Assembly: GCA_017861415.1 (NCBI GenBank)
Contig: JAGFXS010000017.1
Span: forward strand, 1-18,105
Source: Bacillota bacterium
GTDB taxonomy: Bacteria; Bacillota; Clostridia; Oscillospirales; Oscillospiraceae
DNA: 18,105 nt
Direction of reading: 5' to 3'
The notes under the pieces are model-generated. The model searched no databases and had not been told where the DNA came from. It saw nothing but the letters and a program-made list of their open reading frames with translations. How positions within the stretch are numbered: position 1 is the first letter of the stretch; the number at the start of each line of letters is the position of its first letter. A program made the translations under genes and the position numbers. This document shows positions 15,905 to 18,105 of this stretch, piece by piece.

Positions 15905-17161
15905 TCAGGAATTGAAGAGGGACAACTGTTCGGGCTCATGGGCCAGCAGAGCGGGCTGCTCTAGAGCAATGAGATTGCGCAATATACCATCAGGCCGCAC
16001 CCGCAGGCCTTCGGTAATTCGGCCGGAGCAGGTGATGAAGTATTGAGCCCGCTTTAAAACAATCCCCAACTTTTTGAGGGAGTCATAGTCCAGGGTGCGC
16101 CAGCGGCGAGCTTCCAGAATGCGCCTTGCCCCCGTGACCCCAATGCCGGGCACACGCAGAAGGGTGCGGTAGTCCGCCTGATTCACTTCTACGGGGAAGG
16201 CCTCCAGATGATTCAGGGCCCAGTTACATTTTGGGTCAATAAGGGGATTGAGGGCGGGATGGTCCTCGCTGAGTAGCTCCTCGGCCTGAAAGTGGTAAAA
16301 GCGTAGCAGCCAGTCCGCCTGATACAGCCGATGCTCCCGCAAAAGGGGTGGCTTATAAGTTAAGGGGGAAGGAAGCAGGCTGCTCTCCTGCACGGGGACA
16401 TAGGCGGAGTAAAAAACCCGTCTGAGCTGATAGCGCCGGTAAAGAGATTGGGAAAGGCGCATGATGTGAAAATCACTCTCCTCCGTGGCGCCGATGATCA
16501 TCTGTGTCGCCTGGCCGGCGGGAGAAAAGGCAGGGGCGTGGCGGAATCGTCTGCGTTCTTCCCGAGAAATCTCAATGGAAGTTTTCAGCTGCTGCATGGG
16601 AGATAAAATATTCTGTCGCTGCTTATTTGGCGCCAAAAGGGCTAGGCTGCGCTCGGAGGGTAATTCAATATTCACAGAGAGGCGGTCGGCCAGGCGCCCA
16701 AGCTGATCCAGTAGCTCTGGGGCGGAACCCGGAATGGCTTTGGCGTGGATGTAGCCAGAAAAGCCGTATTCTTCCCGCAGGAGAGCCAGAACCTGAATCA
16801 TCCGTTCTGTAGTGTGGTCTGGATTAACGATTACTGCAGAACTCAAAAACAGGCCTTCAATGTAGTTCCGCCGGTAAAACCCCATGGTGAGCTCTGCCAA
16901 CTCTCTGGGGGTAAAGGTTGCCCGAGGCAGGTCATTGGAGCTGCGGTTTACACAGTATTGGCAGTCGTAAACACAAACGTTGGTCATCAGTACCTTTAAA
17001 AGCGTGACACACCGCCCGTCGGCGGAGAAACTGTGACAGCAACCGCGCAAAAGAGTGCTGCCGACCCCGCCGGCCCGGGGCCGATCCGAGCCGCTGGAGG
17101 TACAGGCTGCATCATATTTCGCTGCGTCGGCGAGAATTTCCAACTTTTCCATGACGTCCAT
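15905..17161 (-). CDS. Putative DNA modification/repair radical SAM protein (TIGR03916 type)
   Basis: The 418-residue protein has the radical SAM iron-sulfur motif CVYDCQYC (Cys63, Cys67, Cys70; C-x3-C-x2-C), which cleaves S-adenosylmethionine to a 5'-deoxyadenosyl radical. Four further cysteines precede it (20, 41, 42, 51), with the segment AACTSSGSDR resembling a conserved N-terminal element. The barrel continues with GLFLSSAV and YIHAKAIPG. The C-terminal part holds LLRVPGIGVTGARRILEARR, a helix-hairpin-helix typical of non-specific DNA binding. The ATG at 17161 has GGAGG 5 bases upstream; 27 upstream codons in the open frame overlap the promoter and are rejected. It leads an operon with the DUF4130 partner. 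Role in DNA repair is inferred from family context and the LexA-like boxes; the reaction is unknown. Confidence 0.9.
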   Translation of the reverse strand: MDVMEKLEILADAAKYDAACTSSGSDRPRAGGVGSTLLRGCCHSFSADGRCVTLLKVLMTNVCVYDCQYCVNRSSNDLPRATFTPRELAELTMGFYRRNYIEGLFLSSAVIVNPDHTTERMIQVLALLREEYGFSGYIHAKAIPGSAPELLDQLGRLADRLSVNIELPSERSLALLAPNKQRQNILSPMQQLKTSIEISREERRRFRHAPAFSPAGQATQMIIGATEESDFHIMRLSQSLYRRYQLRRVFYSAYVPVQESSLLPSPLTYKPPLLREHRLYQADWLLRFYHFQAEELLSEDHPALNPLIDPKCNWALNHLEAFPVEVNQADYRTLLRVPGIGVTGARRILEARRWRTLDYDSLKKLGIVLKRAQYFITCSGRITEGLRVRPDGILRNLIALEQPALLAHEPEQLSLFNS

Positions 17162-17176
17162 AACGGCCTCCAAGTA

Positions 17177-17203
17177 GAACGATTGTACATCGAACGAATG
17201 TAC
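17177..17203 (-). promoter_or_regulatory. Two tandem LexA-like (SOS) boxes at the radical SAM promoter
   Basis: GAACGATTGTAC (17177-17188) and GAACGAATGTAC (17192-17203) repeat with a 15-bp period. Each resembles the Firmicute LexA site GAAC-N4-GTTC with one mismatch (GTAC for GTTC). The second also lies within a dyad GTACAT-N7-ATGTAC (17185-17203), so a different repressor is possible. They cover the expected transcription start and early leader, an ideal repressor position. Confidence 0.55.
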
Positions 17204-17207
17204 TAGT

Positions 17208-17236
17208 ATTATGGCAGGAAAGGGGCAACATGTCAA
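17208..17236 (-). promoter_or_regulatory. Sigma-A promoter of the radical SAM/DUF4130 operon
   Basis: On the minus strand a perfect TTGACA (17231-17236) and CATAAT (17208-17213) are separated by 17 bp, matching consensus at 11 of 12 positions. Transcription would start near 17201, within the tandem repeat boxes and about 40 bp ahead of the ATG. Confidence 0.8.
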
Positions 17237-17495
17237 TAGCAAAATGACGGGATATTTGTCATTTTACGCGATACAAAATATGACGAAAAAACTAAGTATG
17301 CGGAAATGGTTTGTCCGGGCTTGTGCAATATGCCGAACGTATTATGTTAGCGTTTTCCAAGGTTTTTCTGAATTGAATCAAGGGAATTATTGGGAAAAAG
17401 CCCGGCAGCGTTTTGCAAAATGGCAATAAAACCGGAGATTACCAATTCTGATTGACGGCAGGAGACGAAAAAGTGGAATTACAGAGGGCAAAACC

Positions 17496-17567
17496 ATGAA
17501 AGAATTTCAGCGCATTGCCCTGTGTCACAGGGATTATCTTTGTAGAAAATGTGCATTTCAATTTTGA
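17496..17567 (+). CDS. Possible 23-residue small ORF with Cys/His cluster
   Basis: An ATG at 17496 with GAGGG 7 bases upstream opens a 23-codon frame ending in TGA. The peptide has C-H-x4-C-x2-C spacing (Cys10, His11, Cys16, Cys19), which could bind a metal, and its codons span the palindrome at 17518-17532. No homologue is known to me. It could be a leader peptide or simply a chance frame, and I consider chance more likely. Confidence 0.15.
   Translation: MKEFQRIALCHRDYLCRKCAFQF
17518..17532. promoter_or_regulatory. Perfect 15-bp palindrome, possible operator
   Basis: CCCTGTGTCACAGGG is a perfect 7-bp dyad around a single central base, about 50-60 bp upstream of the candidate -10 of the aminotransferase gene. 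A related half, GTCACA, recurs at 17586-17591 beside that -10. This suggests a binding site for a dimeric regulator of unknown identity. Confidence 0.35.
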
Positions 17568-17598
17568 AAGAGAAGTGTTATTATAGTCACAAGTTACA

Positions 17599-17642
17599 GG
17601 GAAGATGTGGGAGATGCGTCTTTTCTGCATCTTACCATTCCC
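17599..17642 (+). promoter_or_regulatory. Leader hairpin upstream of the aminotransferase gene
   Basis: A 15-bp bulged stem: GGGAA (17599-17603) with TTCCC (17638-17642), TGG (17608-17610) with CCA (17635-17637), a G-U pair, and AGATGC (17612-17617) with GCATCT (17627-17632) around a 9-base loop. It has no T-run, so it is not a simple terminator. It lies about 85 bp before the ATG and may be part of a regulatory or stabilising leader. Confidence 0.4.
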
Positions 17643-17728
17643 TCAAAGGCAAAAGCACCCGCTATGCAAATGAGGAAAGCAACTGTTCCAAGCATTATAT
17701 TTTTTAATTTTGATGGGAGGACTTTACT

Positions 17729-18105
17729 ATGAGACTGAGAGACACAGGTTTGACCGCTGCTGAGCTGAAGGCTAAAGTCAAGAAGTACCACATTGAGACC
17801 TATGAGCGTATGGATTTTGTCTGCGATTATGCAAAGGGCAACTATCTGTATGATCAGAATGGCGATGCATACATGGACTTCTATGGCGGCGTTGCCGTTA
17901 ACTCTGTCGGCAGCTGTAACGACGCAGTTGTCAAGGCTGTTCAGGAGCAGACCGCACAGGTTATGCATACCTTCAACTATCCGTACACCGTTCCCCAGGC
18001 TGTGCTGGTTGAGAAGATCTGCAAGGCTTCCGGCATGGACAAGATCATCTTCCAGAACTCCGGCGCTGAGGCCAACGAAGCTATGATCAAGATGGCTCGT
18101 AAGTA
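17729..18105 (+). CDS. Class-III PLP-dependent aminotransferase, N-terminal fragment (runs off right edge)
   Basis: About 125 residues are visible of an expected 400-450. They fit fold-type I, class-III aminotransferases (acetylornithine, ornithine, GABA and related omega-aminotransferases): the YLYDQNGDAYMDFYGGVAVNSVG segment near residues 39-61, and the PLP-phosphate-binding NSGAEANEAMIKMARKY at the right edge. The catalytic lysine lies beyond the window, and substrate cannot be assigned; acetylornithine aminotransferase (ArgD) is one candidate. The ATG at 17729 has GGGAGG 8 bases upstream. Codon use is strongly biased (GCT, GTT, AAG, ATC), like livK and unlike the minus-strand neighbours, suggesting high expression. 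The long structured leader supports regulated transcription. Confidence 0.85.
   Translation, partial: MRLRDTGLTAAELKAKVKKYHIETYERMDFVCDYAKGNYLYDQNGDAYMDFYGGVAVNSVGSCNDAVVKAVQEQTAQVMHTFNYPYTVPQAVLVEKICKASGMDKIIFQNSGAEANEAMIKMARK

Larger units (their letters stand above)
17237..17728 (+). other. Intergenic region upstream of the aminotransferase gene
   Basis: Nearly 500 bp that is more A/T-rich than its surroundings and holds no clear full-size gene. It contains a palindrome (17518-17532), a possible 23-codon ORF (17496-17567) and a leader hairpin (17599-17642). TATTAT (17579-17584) is a possible -10 element, but the best-spaced -35 (TTTCAA, 17556-17561) is poor. From 17237 to about 17490 I see nothing assignable. 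Confidence 0.5.

Noticed and set aside
17599..17680. Resemblance of CTCAAAGGCAAAAGCACC near 17641 to the 3' part of a glycine riboswitch.
   Set aside because: The conserved core that should precede it is not present and the spacing is wrong, so a glycine riboswitch cannot be supported.

Overview
The window looks like chromosomal DNA of a fairly high-GC Clostridia member (Firmicutes), most like gut Oscillospiraceae/Ruminococcaceae. This rests on strong AGGAGG-type ribosome binding sites, sigma-A type promoters, a Gram-positive-style glycolytic operon, a Gram-positive lipoprotein signal and a LexA-like GAAC motif. The family-level placement is inference. I see no phage genes, insertion sequences, CRISPR array, tRNA or rRNA.

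Layout. (1) Minus strand, 1-4627: trmL, pgk, tpiA, gpmI and eno (eno runs off the left edge), probably one operon from a promoter at 4599-4627. It covers lower glycolysis without gapA. (2) Minus strand, 4685-6886: glf (UDP-galactopyranose mutase) followed by a family-2 glycosyltransferase, a small surface-polysaccharide module. (3) Plus strand, 7128-9111: ychF and a FabG-like short-chain reductase, diverging from glf across a 370-bp gap. (4) Plus strand, 9146-14233: a complete-looking branched-chain amino acid ABC importer, livK-livH-livM-livG-livF, with a near-ideal promoter, a terminator/attenuator after livK, a structured untranslated stretch before livH, and a terminator at the end. LivF lacks about 22 residues that include Walker B. 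(5) Plus strand, 14456-15154: a zinc-dependent phospholipase C-like protein, convergent and overlapping by 13 bp with the next pair. (6) Minus strand, 15142-17236: a radical SAM protein with a helix-hairpin-helix tail and its DUF4130 partner, a putative DNA repair/modification pair of unknown chemistry, behind a promoter whose start region holds two tandem LexA-like boxes. (7) Plus strand, 17729 to the right edge: the start of a class-III aminotransferase with a long structured leader.

The points most worth following up are the in-frame loss of Walker B in livF, the apparent SOS-type control of the poorly understood radical SAM/DUF4130 pair, and the unexplained RNA-like structure between livK and livH. 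The rest is largely housekeeping. Most gene starts were moved inward from the longest open frame to the start codon with a proper ribosome binding site.
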